DNA from: Vitellaria paradoxa
Lineage: Eukaryota > Streptophyta > Magnoliopsida > Ericales > Sapotaceae
Assembly (NCBI GenBank): GCA_019916065.1
Contig: CM034233.1
Coordinates: forward strand, 49,098,009-49,162,008
Direction: 5' to 3'
Length of the DNA: 64,000 bases
Shown here: in pieces, positions 45,901-55,180 of the stretch
Layout of the letters: the number at the start of each line of letters is the position of its first letter
Numbering within the stretch: the first letter of the stretch is position 1
Notes under the pieces: model-generated
Seen by the model: only the letters and a program-made list of their open reading frames with translations
Told to the model about the DNA's origin: nothing
The model's database searches: none
Translations under genes and position numbers: made by a program

Positions 45901-46702
45901 CACTTAGAGATAAAAATATAATTTTTTCAGAAGAACAATGGAAAATTTTAAAAATTAGTGAAAAAAAAAAAGTGCATACATAGTGGAACAAAACCGTAAT
46001 TTCAAGATAAATATAGATAAAAACAATGGGGTATTTATGTAATTTTTGGGAATGAAAGGCCATTGGCCCACTCGTCTCACTTTGATCCCTGCATAATTGG
46101 GATGTAAAAGGTTAAGTATACATTGCCTAGTTTTCATGAATTTAAAATTAAGATATTTGATGGAAGGAGAATTATTCAAGTATTACTTTATTGTAGTAAT
46201 TTAATAATAGATTTGAGGAGTTTAAAATAATGAATCTGAAATTACTATAAAAAAATAATAATTATTTGTGGTTATATCATTTTAAGAAACAATGACACCA
46301 TACTTCATCTAATATTATATTAATTAATTTATATTTTAATACAATATAATCTTAAATTTATTAATTTAAAATCTGGTATGTATCTAAACGGAACATAAAT
46401 ATTTTTGTATATACGTTTGTATATATATGTATATGTAGGCATTATCTAATGGTAGATACAAGAGTTGCCTCCATAGGGCAGTGGTGAACGGAGAAAAATT
46501 GAGAAGATCATTGGCTTTCTTTGTCTGCCCAAAAGAGGACAAAGCTGTGAGACCCCCACAAGATCTTGTCCACGCAGATAGTCCAAGGAAGTACCCAGAT
46601 TTCATATGGTCCGACTTGTTAGAGTTCACACAAAAGCACTACAGAGCAGACACTACAACACTCCAATGCTTCTTTCAATACTCCCACCTTTCCTCCTCTT
46701 AA
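36468..46702 (+). CDS. GA20OX: Gibberellin 20-oxidase gene, three exons, disrupted by a hAT transposon
   Basis: GA20ox is a soluble Fe(II)/2-oxoglutarate dioxygenase that performs the successive oxidations of C-20 in gibberellin biosynthesis (GA12/GA53 to GA9/GA20). Exons are 36468-36985, 38596-38621 joined to 42691-42986, and 46439-46702. With the transposon and one 8 bp duplication removed they sum to 1,104 nt, 367 residues, the usual family length and three-exon structure. The family-specific LPWKETFSF is at residues 138-146. The NYYPPC box begins at 219. Iron ligands are H236, D238 and H292, and the 2-oxoglutarate R-x-S motif is at 302-304. All introns begin GT and end AG. As it stands, read-through into the transposon stops at 38710 after about 210 residues, before every iron ligand, so this allele should be null unless the element is excised or spliced out. 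Confidence 0.93.
36986..38595 (+). other. GA20ox intron 1
   Basis: 1,610 bp from GTGAGC to CGTAG. AT-rich, with (AT)n at 37069-37094 and about 37717-37736. A candidate MITE spans 37790-38390. Confidence 0.85.
37790..38390. mobile_element. Candidate MITE in GA20ox intron 1
   Basis: The left end GGAGTATTTGGAGTTATAAA and the right end, read as the inverse (GAAGTGCTTGTTTGGAGTAT), share about 14 of 20 bases, continuing into (A)AAATTTTAG on both sides. No target duplication was fixed and no ORF is present. Confidence 0.45.
38596..42986 (+). CDS. GA20OX: GA20ox exon 2, split by the hAT transposon
   Basis: Coding parts are 38596-38621 and 42691-42986, 322 nt in total. The first base completes the codon begun in exon 1. 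The second part encodes [27 protein letters not shown]..., the NYYPPC box, [28 protein letters not shown] and VVNIGDTFM, and ends at donor GTAAGT. The transposon lies within codon 182 (alanine). Confidence 0.94.
38614..38621. repeat. 8 bp target-site duplication CTGTGAAG, left copy
   Basis: Identical to 42683-42690 at the other end of the hAT element. Confidence 0.97.
38745..40069 (+). other. hAT leader exon and 5' UTR intron
   Basis: A GC-rich stretch with CpG and short pyrimidine motifs (38760-38934) looks like a transcribed leader. It ends CCAA at a consensus donor GTAAGC (38935). The intron would run to the T-run ending in TTTTTTTAG at 40069, three bases before the ATG. The splicing is inferred from the sequence signals only. 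Confidence 0.5.
40072..42552 (+). CDS. hAT transposase, TTF-type zinc finger / DUF4371 family, intact
   Basis: 826 residues without interruption. The frame is open upstream to 40003, but the leader there is hydrophobic and lies before a splice acceptor, so [14 protein letters not shown] at 40072 is preferred. Residues 1-90 are a low-complexity S/E/K leader. A TTF-type zinc finger occupies about 125-205 ([15 protein letters not shown], then C150-x2-C153 and the W-K-K-x-D-K-L-x-x-H segment). DUF4371 covers about 200-400. The hAT RNase H-like triad is D325 (LLDESRD), D391 (GYDGASNM) and E769 ([11 protein letters not shown]). H418-C419...H422 and RWGSHY (498-503) are also conserved. The C-terminal 60 residues form the hAT dimerisation region ([21 protein letters not shown]). 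It would bind the element ends and cut and paste them. Confidence 0.95.
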   Translation: MLRYYKRKSDEEESSSMNSNDPSTKISLEKPPLSSEPSKKTCVESKVLEFPSNRVSTHSSSIKDSSRSDHAEFNLPELPSDPGVRPKIVEYDPNIREMVRRKYYLNGACQPRKHEFPQRDFNGKLRRFNPAWFDEFNWLEYSISKDSAFCLYCYLFKNECGDQGGGDAFVSEGFRDWKKKDKLRKHEGGVNSTHRQAWSKCQDLMNQKQHIETSFGKMTEEARIDYRIRLNASIDCIRFLLRQGLPFRGHNEYDGSSNQGNFLELLKFLTDHNEEVRNVALKNAPENLKLIAPQIQKDIVRACAFETTNAIIKELGDGLFSVLLDESRDVSMKEQMAVVLRFVNKKGCVVERFLGLKHVTSTTAQSLKNALEELFFAHRLSISMLRGQGYDGASNMRGEFNGLKTLILKENECAYYVHCFAHQLQLALVAVAKNHVLIATLFLLISNIVNVVGSSCKRRDTLREAQVARIIEGLENEEITSGRGLNQESTIIRPSDTRWGSHYGTLMSLINMFASVIDVLDVVVEEGTNSDQKAEALRLLKAMQSFEFVITLHLMKSILGITNDLSQALQRKEQDIGNAIVLVDISKKRLQAMRDNGWNSLVEEVSAFCVKHHISIPSMDDLYVVQGRSRRRAEEMTNSHHYRVELFNTVIDTQLQELNNRFNEVNTKLLLCVSCLNPSNSFAAFDKQKVIQLAQFYPNDFSDIELLALSDQLENFIMDMRLNVEFSGVKGFGDITQKMVENRRDVAYPLVYKLLTLILILPIATATVERAFSGMKIVKNRLRNRMGDELMNDCLVVYIEKDIFSSLSNECIMNYFQNMKKRRGQL
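42553..42682 (+). other. hAT 3' untranslated end and right terminus
   Basis: 130 bp from the stop codon to the right inverted repeat, including the GTGCCCCCCC subterminal repeat. Confidence 0.75.
43712..44641. mobile_element. Candidate MITE in GA20ox intron 2
   Basis: GATTAGATGGTGCTAAA at the left is matched in inverse at the right by TTTGTAGCATCCAATCGA. Further inwards AAGAAGGG...TATTATTTTT at 43771-43790 is mirrored by AAAAATAATACACCTTCTT at 44492-44511. No target duplication could be fixed. The family is unassigned, perhaps PIF/Tourist-like. Confidence 0.5.
45440..45775. repeat. Repeated block in intron 2
   Basis: AAAAAGCTAGCTGATTTTGTATTTGGAAAGAAAAA (about 45528) and AAAAGCTAACTAATTTTGTGTTTGGGAAGGAAAAA (about 45604) are diverged direct copies. 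Runs of GTTAGTAGTTAA and CTAATGGCTAAT words surround them. It is possibly a degraded MITE with TTTGGGAA ends. Confidence 0.4.
46439..46702 (+). CDS. GA20OX: GA20ox exon 3
   Basis: 264 nt, residues 281-367 and stop. [18 protein letters not shown] carries the second iron-binding histidine (H292). [17 protein letters not shown] carries the 2-oxoglutarate R-x-S motif, and [27 protein letters not shown] is the GA20ox C-terminal signature. The reverse-strand ORF is a shadow. Confidence 0.95.
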   Translation, partial: ALSNGRYKSCLHRAVVNGEKLRRSLAFFVCPKEDKAVRPPQDLVHADSPRKYPDFIWSDLLEFTQKHYRADTTTLQCFFQYSHLSSS

Positions 46703-47320
46703 ACCCAACAAACATATCTTGCAAGTTTTGGATTGTTGCTCCGTTCTCTTTTGATCTTTCTGTTTATCAGTGTGGGTGCATTATATTTTATTAGAGGTAT
46801 GAACACAATGTGTGTGTGGTTGTCATCACTTCATTTGTATAATTTAATAAGAGTAAAAATAATGTGATTATTAAAAATTTTAAATTTTAAAAATAATTTA
46901 ATTGGGTAAATTTAAAATTTGAATTAATGGGAAGCTGAAGGATATTTTAAGAAACTAAAAAAAAAAAAAATTCACCAAATTTACAACTTCTTAAACTTTA
47001 CCATTACTGCAGTGTTTCCTTCGTACATTTGGGTTTACATGTCTCAATCAAAATGATAATTTCATTTATTTTTTTAAAACTTTTTTATTAGACATATGAA
47101 AAATGAGAATAAATATGAAACTTTTCACAACATTAGTGAGAGTTTTAGTTATAGGCAAGTAACCTCCATGTAAAATTTTATTGCTGAAAATACTTCTAGT
47201 TATGAAATATTAATTAATAAGTTAAACGAACCAGTGTAACACGATCCATCAATTAAAAATGTCATATTGGCCTAGCACGACAGTCCAACAATTAAAATGG
47301 TCGTGTCAATTGGTATTTTA
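46703..47320. other. GA20ox 3' flank and intergenic DNA
   Basis: AT-rich. No canonical AATAAA was seen soon after the stop; AATAAG at 46848 is the nearest weak candidate. No other gene is seen. Confidence 0.45.
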
Positions 47321-47321
47321 A

Positions 47322-47506
47322 CCACAGGGTCGGTTTCAAGGGAGACCAGCGGAGGTCACAATCTCCATTAAGTTTTGAATTTTTTTTTTTCATATAATAT
47401 AGCATTTGGTTTCTTAAAATTTACAAAATTTTACTTTACTTTCCATTGAATATAAAATTTTTTACATTGACATCTCCCCACCCAAAATCCTGAGTCCGGT
47501 TGCCAC
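47322..47506. mobile_element. Degraded hAT-type MITE remnant
   Basis: CAGGGTCGGTTTCAAG...GGAGGTCACAATCTCC at the left and CATCTCCCCACCCAAAATCC with GAGTCCGGTTGCC at the right resemble the ends of elements with CAGGGGCGGA-type termini, like the intact hAT nearby. No target duplication could be fixed. Confidence 0.35.
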
Positions 47507-47880
47507 TATTTACCTAGGATAACCAACTGAGAATAGTGCATTTAGAGTCCCATAAAATTTCAAAAATTGCAGTCTGAAAATTATTGAAAGGTGTAAAAGA
47601 TTAAAAAAAGTTGGAGTTTTATAAAATTTTATAACAATAAACATTAAATGTTGAAATTAGAAAAGAAAACAAGTAGGAGAGTTAGGTGTGAAAATCAAAT
47701 TGAGTCAAAATTGTCCAAATCCAAGAATTTTATGTGAATGAAAACTAAAATCCCACTTTACTAAAAATTTTAGCCACAAAATTCTATAAAAAAAGACATG
47801 GCTATGAAATCATTGTTGATGGGTCCTTACCTATAGTTGTGGCAGAGAGATAAAGAAACCCTAGGGATATTAGTTTCATT
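47507..47880. other. Intergenic, nothing recognised
   Basis: AT-rich sequence with no ORF or repeat assigned. Confidence 0.4.
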
Positions 47881-48245
47881 AGCATTGAGGTTCACAGAAG
47901 TGTATTGAAAAGTCAAATGTGCATGAAAATATGTTGAAAGAGGTGCGCAGAAGTGCATTGATCTAGGCAATAGCGGAAAGAAAAACCATAGAGGCAGTAG
48001 TGGTGGCTAGTAACATGGGAAGGAACTGTGGCGATGAGACCTAATCTATCTATGGTCAAAAGCCATAACATCTGATACTACGTTAAAAGAAGAAAATAAT
48101 AATGGGAATAAGAGATAAAAGGGATGAATGATATATTGATGTATTGTCATATATTTGTATAAAGGAGAATACATCATATTTATAGGCTAGACTAGACTAT
48201 ATAAGTTAATAGAATATGCTAGAATATCTTATATCAAATATCTTT
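47881..48245 (-). mobile_element. copia-like LTR/PBS remnant
   Basis: The minus strand reads AACG-TAGTATCAGATG at about 48065-48080, similar to the end of a copia LTR and its TGGTATCAGA-type PBS. On the minus strand before it lie TATAAATATGATGTATTCTCC and ACAATACATCAATATATCA, as in copia R/U5 regions. No ORF is left. Confidence 0.4.
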
Positions 48246-48590
48246 TTCAATGTGCTTCCATGCTCTTCTAACTTTTCAATGCACTTCCACATTTCGCGCT
48301 TCCATATCCATCTTTCAACACACTTCCACGCACCCCTAAATTTTCAATGTACTCCCACGTGTCTCCTTTAACACGCTTCTACACGCCGTGCTTCCATGCT
48401 TTCAATGCACTTTCACGCACCTCTAACTTTTTCACATGCTTCCATGTGCCTCTTTCAATGCATTTCAATGAGCCTCTAGCTTTTTAACAAGCTTTCATGT
48501 GCTGCACTTCTAGGTGCCTCCTTCAACACGCTTTCACGCACCTTTGACTTTTCAACGCGCTTCCATGCACCCCCACTCAACTTCAGTGCC
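48246..48590. repeat. Degenerate C-rich minisatellite
   Basis: About eight to ten imperfect units of the type TTTTCAACGCRCTTCCAYGCRCCTCTAAC, 30-45 bp each, run in one direction. One related stretch lies inverted at 47885-47965. Confidence 0.7.
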
Positions 48591-48690
48591 ATTATTTTTC
48601 ATTTGGTTTTACTTTCAACCGATTCACTCTTATTCTTAATCTCCAAACTCAAATTGGTTACTACTATACATTCTTGAGTTTGCAGTGGGA

Positions 48691-49313
48691 TGTTAGAATA
48701 AATTATTTACTATTATAAATATCTTATTTCCATATTTAATGTAAGATATTTTAACATATTTATTAATTCAGCAGCAATTAAAAACAACAATAATGTCCCT
48801 TGGTTGCTTCTCTCATTCTAGCCAAGCAATTAAAGGTCATTTGTTTTAGTTCCAACGGCTATTAACTCTTGTCATTGCTCCTTTTATTGAAATTTGGAGA
48901 TCAAGAGTCATCAATTTCAATAACAATAAAGTCCCTTAATTGCTCCTCTCATTGAACCTAAGCAATTAAAAGTCAATCATTTTTTTAGCTCTTTATTCCT
49001 TGTGAATTACTACACACGCGCACGCGCGTGCGTGTGTGTGTGTAAGGTGAACATAAAGATACACATAAAAGAGAAAGAGTTGAGTTAGGAGGAAAAACAG
49101 AGAGTGGGGTAAGGAAGATACATAAAGAGTGTGTAGGAAATTCGTCTAATTTAGATAATTTAAAGAAAGAAAAAAAATTATATATTCACACATTGATATA
49201 ATGGAGCATTTTTATCTCTTTTGTGGATGTAAGTGAAACAAAACCATGTTAATTTTGGTGTTCTTTACAAGTTTTGCTTGGTTTTCTGTCCAATTTTTAT
49301 TGTAATCCTAAGA
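48691..49313 (+). mobile_element. LTR of a plus-strand copia element
   Basis: It begins TGTTAGAATAAATTATTTAC and ends near ATTGTAATCCTAAGA, after which AAGTGG... suggests a degraded TGGTATCAGA PBS. These ends are those of a common plant copia family. A Z-DNA-prone CG/GT block lies at 49012-49043. The gag that follows supports its being the 5' LTR. Confidence 0.65.
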
Positions 49314-50081
49314 AGTGGGTCTCACCACACTGAAACTACAAATTCATTTTAGAGCAAAATTAGTGGAATTGTCCAATAGCCAGATACCGTTTTGCTCCAA
49401 ATCTAGTTTTACATGTACCAAGATTGTAGATCTTGAGGCAAGAATGGAATATTTCTAATGGTTCTTCAATTTATTACTAAAGTCTAAACTTTTTCATTTA
49501 AGCATTTCCTGGGTTCCTCAATGTTTCAAACCCATTTGTAAGGTTAGTTTTTTGTAACTGTGATTCAAACATTATGAAATGGCTGAGACAAATAGTGCCA
49601 TGATGAAAGTGACCTCTTCAATGCCTTTGATAGAAGACTTGATTTATTGCAAGGATTTGGCTGATGTAATACCCTAGACTTTCATGTTAATGTAAATAGA
49701 TTGCTTTGTATAAATTTTGGAAGTTATGACATGCTAATTAAGTAGAGTTCATCTTTAGTAGTACTTTAAAGTGGAGAACTTTGAAAGAGGTAAGCCAAAC
49801 ATTCAAGAGTTGGAATTTTGACACAAATGCTGGAAGGAGGCACCTTGGGCGCACAAGGGGTCAATTCTAGGGTGCACAAGGAGGAACTCAGTTGGGTGCT
49901 CGAGCTATAGTAGAAATGACAAGTAAGGTGTGTTTTGACTTGTGTGGCTGAGCCCTCACCCTTACACACCTATAACCAGCTAGGGAGATGGAAAAGTCTG
50001 GAGAATACTATTGAGAGATTAAAATATTAGCCAAATTATATATATATGTGTGTGTGTATGATGCAAGAGAGAGAGAGAGAG

Positions 50082-50086
50082 AAATG
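50082..50086. repeat. 5 bp target-site duplication AAATG, left copy
   Basis: Identical to 59102-59106 after the copia element. Confidence 0.95.
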
Positions 50087-51364
50087 TGTTGGAATCAAGA
50101 ACGCAACGGAATAGGTTTTAAAAAAAATTTCAAATCGATCATGCATGAAAAATTATAAACTTCTTTATATAATTGTATTCAAAATACAAAAGCAAAATTA
50201 AATTAATAAACAAAACTAACCTATTGTTATTTCTTGATTTGATCTTAGTTTCTTGAACTTTCCTTCTTCTGACGGTTAAGACACCTAGGTTTTCTGCTCT
50301 TTCTCCTATTAGTATCCTCTCAGGGTTTTCTAATGTCTAGGATTGTGTGGACAACCTAACAGACTGATCCTTTATATAGGCAAGAGCAGAGGACCTAGGT
50401 GTAAATAAACTTAAGTTGGCTAATTAAGAAATTACCCATAATTATCTCATAATTACGAATACATCCACTAATAATTATACCTTACTCCACTAAAAATGTA
50501 TAATTGAACTCCAACTCCAGTTTATTGAAATAATTTCACGAAACACCTTATTCACTCTTTAGTTCTGCAATTGAGCCCCTCCACCAGATATTGAGACAAT
50601 TAGAATTAAGAAACTATCCAATTCTAATTGATACCTCCCTCCATATTCTAAGAACTATTATTTTAATCAATTTGTGTTGGTCACCATCTTAATAACATGG
50701 TATTAAGATGACTAGATCCGGATTTAATGATTAGTTAATATTCTTAATATGGATAATATCCTATCTCAAATGAGATTGTAGATTCCATCTTGATAGCGTA
50801 TGTTCCCTAGTTTTATATAATGATTTCCCAAAACACTGAGATGTTGGCCTAATGATAATCAGCCTCACTCCGAATGAACTAAAGTCATCATTACATAAAA
50901 TAGTGTCCATCACTATCTCAGGATTTAGAGCAATTGCTTAGAGTGAACATAAGAAATATATCAATGGGGATAGCATAGCTTAGATGTGTTTCTTATCATT
51001 GTCTTGTTCAGTGTCTATCACACCAACACTTTATATTCAAAGTCCACTACTCTAATGATTAAGATAAATCTTTCTATCATATAGAAATCTAAAATGTTAC
51101 AATCTTTCAGTTGAAATGTCCCCATCTCAACACTGACTGTGAACAAATCTAGATTGATTAATACTTAGATTTATATCTCCTGTGTATAAAACACTTTCAT
51201 GCACATGAATCAAGTTCATTAATCAATCAAGGATTACATTCATCACATGAAATATATGCATCCATAAATAATAAAGAAACTTTAGATAAACTAAATAATA
51301 ATTCTTTGCTAAAATAAAAATAGCTCATCATTTAATATATGACTTTAGGGCATACATCCCAACA
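50087..51364 (-). repeat. 3' LTR of the nested copia element
   Basis: 1,278 bp. On the plus strand it starts TGTTGGAATCAAGAACG and ends CATACATCCCAACA. Confidence 0.93.
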
Positions 51365-51373
51365 AACTCCCAC
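51365..51373 (-). other. Polypurine tract of the nested copia element
   Basis: The minus strand reads GTGGGAGTT directly before the LTR. Confidence 0.75.
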
Positions 51374-53546
51374 TTGCACTTAAGTCATTGACCCATTACA
51401 TCTAACCCCCATCCCATCAACATGAGACTCAAAAACCTTTATAGGTAAGGCCTTGGTAAAAGGATCGGCTAAATTATCTGCTGATGCAATCTTTGTCACA
51501 ATGATGTACCCTCTGTGAACAATGTCTCTGACTAAGTGATACTTTCTTTATATGTGTTTCCCAGCCTTGTGGTTTCTTGGCTCCTTAGATTGAGCTATAG
51601 CCCCACTATTATCACAATAAAGTGTAATAGGAGACTTAGCCAGTGGTACTACTCCTAGCTCCATAAGAAATTTCTTGAGCCAAACTGCTTCTTTAGTCAC
51701 TTCTGAAGCTGCCACGTACTCAGCTTCAGTGATAGAGTCAGCAATACATTGTTGCTTAATACTTCTCCAACTGATAGCTCCTCCACCAAAGGTAAACACA
51801 TAACCAGATGTTGATTTTCGAGAATCCTTATCTAACATGAAGTCTAAATCAGTGTATCCAATAGGAACTAGGTCTTCACCCCCGTAAACTAGCATATAAT
51901 CTTTAGTCCTCCTTAAGTACTTAAGAATATGCTTTACGGCGGTCTAATGTTCTGGTCCAGGATTAGATTGATACCGGTTGACCATGCCCACTGCAAAACA
52001 AATATTTGGTCTAGTACATAGCATAGCATACATGAGACTCTCTATTGCTGAAGCATAAGGGACTTTCTTCATATGCTCCTTTTCTAAAGGTGTCTTAGAA
52101 CACTGACTCTTAGACAGAGGCACCCTATGCCTGAAAGGTACCATACCATTCTTGAAGTTATGCATAGCATACTTGACTAGTATCTTGTCAATATATGCAG
52201 TCTGAGATAGGCCTAACATCCTATTCCTATGATCTAGCAAAAGCTTAATCCCAAGGATGTAGCTAGCCTCTCCCAAGTCCTTCATATCAAACTGTTTTGC
52301 TAACCAGATTCTAACTGTGGATAACATACCAATATCATTCCCAATGAGTAAAATGTCATCCACATATAGGACTAAGAAAACCACCACGCTCCCACTGCCC
52401 TTCCTATACACACAAGGTTCATCTGGATTTTGATCAAAACCAAATGATTTGCTTGCTTGATCAAAACAGATGTTCTAACTACGAGATGCTTGCTTAAGTA
52501 CATAAATAGGCTTATGCAATTTGCATACCATATGCTCTTGGCCCTTAGCTATGAACCCTTCTAGTTGCATCATATAGATGTCTTCATTAAGATGCCCATT
52601 CAAAAATACCGTCTTGACATCCATTTTCCAAATCTCATAATCAAGATAGGCCACAATGGATAAGAGGATACGAATAGACTTAAGCATAGCAACTGGCGAA
52701 AAAGTTTCCTCATAGTTGATACATTCTTTCTGAGTAAACCCTTTAGCCACTAGCCTAGCCTTATAGGTCTCAACAAACCCATCTGATCCCCTTTTTCTTT
52801 TGTAAATCCACTTACAGCCAATAGGTTTAATATTAACAGGTGGTTCTACAAGTTCCCAGACTTGATTGGAGTACATAGACTCCATTTCAACTTTCATAGC
52901 CTTTTGCCAACAATCTGCATCTGTATCAAAAATAGCCTCATTATAGCTTGAAGGATTAGGTTGTTGTCCTCCCTGGAGATTCTCTCCAAAGAACATATAC
53001 CTGTTAGGTGCCCTGACAATTCTCCTACTACGACGAGGTTCTGGTGTATTAAAAGAACTGGGTGATGTGGTGTGTAGAGCATCCTGGGAAATGAATGTGT
53101 CAGTGATCTGTGGATGAGAACTATCTATCTCATCTAGCTTAACTCAACCTTTAGGTTTCTGGTCCATAATATAATCATCTTCTAGGAAGACAGCATTCAT
53201 GCTAATGAACACCTTCTGCTTCCTAGGATTATAAAATAACCAACCTTTTGTTCCTTTTGGATACCCTATGAAATAGCTTAATTCTGATCTCGATTACAAC
53301 TTACCAGTCTTACCCTTCAACGCATATGCAGGACAACCTCATATCCTATAGTGTTGCAAACTGCGACGTCGTCCAGTCCACAACTTAGTGGGAGTCTTAG
53401 GGGGCAGACTTAGTTGGAATAGAGTTCAGAATATACATAGTTGTTTCTAAGGTGTATCCCCAAAGAAATATAGGCAGATCAGAATAGCTTATCATTGATC
53501 TAACCATATCTAAAAGCATCCTGTTTCTTCTCTTAGCTACACCATT
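51374..53546 (-). pseudogene. copia integrase C-terminus, reverse transcriptase and RNase H
   Basis: 53200-53546 encodes NGVAKRRNRM (third integrase position, E replaced by K), WGYTLETTMYILN and a GYPKGTKGW region. RT is open at 52475-52996 (DADCWQKAMKVEMESMYSNQVWELVEPP, GCKWIYKRKRG..G.VETYKARLVAKGFTQKECINYEETFSPVAML). After a stop it is open again at 51944-52411 with the catalytic VLYVDDILLIGND. RNase H is at 51548-51895 (GYTDLDFMLDKDSRKSTSGYVFTFGGGAISW, then EAEYVAASEVTKEAVWL and LYCDNSGAI). The last part of the frame stops before KYHLVRDIV. Only a few stops separate long open parts. Confidence 0.92.
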
Positions 53547-54011
53547 CTACTGAAGTGTGCCTAGTGTAGACAACTGAGATATTATCCCATTATCCAACAA
53601 GTGTTTACTGAAGTCACTAGAGAGATACTCTCCACCTCGATCAGATCTAAGTGATTTTATGTTCTTATCTAATTGCTTTTCTACCTCAGCTTGAAACTCT
53701 TTAAACTTTTCAAAAGCTTCAAACTTATGATGCAAAAGATAAACATAGCTATACCTAGAGTAATCATCTGTGAAAGTGATGAAATACTCATAACCTCCCC
53801 GAGCTCTGACATTCAGAGGTCCACACACATCTGTGTGAAATAACTCCAATAAGTCTTTAGCTCTGTTCCCTTTTGCAAAAAAAGGTCTTTTGGTCATTTT
53901 ACCCTCTAAGCAAGATACACAAGTTGGGAATGGCTCCACTGCCAATGAAGATAAAGTACCTTCCTTTACCAACCTTGTTATCCTATTCAAATTAATATGA
54001 CCAAGTCTCAA
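53547..54011 (-). pseudogene. copia pre-integrase and integrase core
   Basis: 154 residues: MRLGHINLNRITRLVKEGTLSSL...C..C..GKM (zinc-binding pre-integrase), FHTDVCGPLNV with the first catalytic Asp, FITFTDDYSRYSYVYLL, and IKSLRSDRGGEYLS with the second. A TAG ends it just before the third position. Confidence 0.93.
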
Positions 54012-54713
54012 ATGCCAAAGATATGTTAGATTACTTGAAGAAACTTTTCTGTTAAGATTTGGTGAAACAAATGATAATGATGATGGTTACGAATTGCTAC
54101 TTTCTATGTCATGAATCTCATTCATTTGTGGAGTAATTAAATATAAGCCATTTGTCATTGTACTAGAGCAAATAAAAGAACCATTTAATTTAATAGTAAC
54201 TAAAGAGTTAAAAACAACTGAATATCCTTTTTTAATCAAACAAGAAATTGAAACTAAATTTCTTTTAATGCTAGGTACATAAAGGCAATTTTGTAAAACT
54301 AAGGTTTTATCACTAAAAAATAATCTAACTACTCCAATTGAAACAGTAGCAATCTTGGAGCCATCACTAAGATGCAAGCAAACCTCTCCATCACTTAGCC
54401 TCTTGGTTTCTTGGAACCCATGCAACGAATTACAAATGTGATTAGTTGCTCCAGAGTTTATACACCAAGAATATGAAGTACCTGCTAAAAAGTTTACTTC
54501 AATAACAAGTGATTCAGGTATACCTACACGCTTCTGTGCTAGATAGGTAGGACAGTTCCTCTTCCAATGTCCTTCCACGCCGCAGTGGAAACATTTTCCT
54601 TTTGGCTTGGCATTTGTTTTTTTCTTGTTCCCTTTGCTCACAATTGGGATATTACTAACATCCTTGGTGCCTTTGGGACCAGCTTTCTTCTTTCCCTTAG
54701 CTAGGTACACCAA
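54012..54713 (-). pseudogene. copia zinc knuckle and protease, second (downstream) copy
   Basis: 208 residues: CFHCGVEGHWKRNC (CCHC knuckle), WCINSGATNHICNSLHGFQ (protease; Asp replaced by Asn at D-S-G), CLYVPSIKRNLVSISCLIKKGYSVVF. It repeats the end of the frame at 54749-55909 almost word for word with some substitutions, so it is a tandem duplicate that continues into the rest of pol. Confidence 0.93.
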
Positions 54714-54724
54714 GAGACTAAATT

Positions 54725-55180
54725 TCTTTTAATGCTAGGTACATAAAGCTAATTTTCTAAAACTAAGGTTTTATCACTAAAAAATAATCTAACTACTCCA
54801 ATTGAAATAATAGCAATCTTGGAGCCATCACCAAGGTGCAAGCAAACCTCTGCATCACTTAGCCTCTTGGTTTCCTGAAACCCATGCAACGAATTACAAA
54901 TGTGATTAGTTGCTCGAGAGTCTATACACCAAGAATATGAAGTACTCGCTAAAAAGCTTACTTCAATAACATGTGATTCAGGTATACCTGCACGCTTCTG
55001 TGCTAGATAGATAGGGCAGTTCCTCTTCCAATATCCTTCCACGCCGCAGTGGAAACATTTTCCTTTTGGCTTGGCATTTGCTTTTTTCTTGTTCCTTTTG
55101 TTCACAATTGGGATATTACCAACATCCTTGGTGCCTTTGGCACCAGCTTTCTTCTTTCCCTTGCCTTTGCCTCTATGCTT
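54725..55180 (-). repeat. Tandem duplication of the copia zinc-knuckle/protease region, upstream copy
   Basis: AATTTCTTTTAATGCTAGG occurs at 54257 and 54721, a period of 464 bp; the whole stretch to about 54702 and 55166 is repeated directly. The period is not a multiple of three, so the duplication shifts the frame. Confidence 0.92.

Larger units (their letters stand above)
42987..46438 (+). other. GA20ox intron 2, long, with MITE insertions
   Basis: 3,452 bp from GTAAGT to TATGTAG. Contains a candidate MITE at 43712-44641, a run of 14 G at 45256-45269, and two 38 bp direct repeats near 45530 and 45605. No ORF is supported. Confidence 0.85.

Noticed and set aside
47881..48690. Short repeated units as a CRISPR array
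   Set aside because: Units are imperfect, touch each other without unique spacers, and the genome is a plant's.
48660..48690. Tandem LTR-internal-LTR arrangement suggested by a PPT-like GCAGTGGGA before the LTR at 48691
   Set aside because: The tract is weak and no copia coding sequence precedes it, so a 5' LTR with chance purines is the simpler reading.
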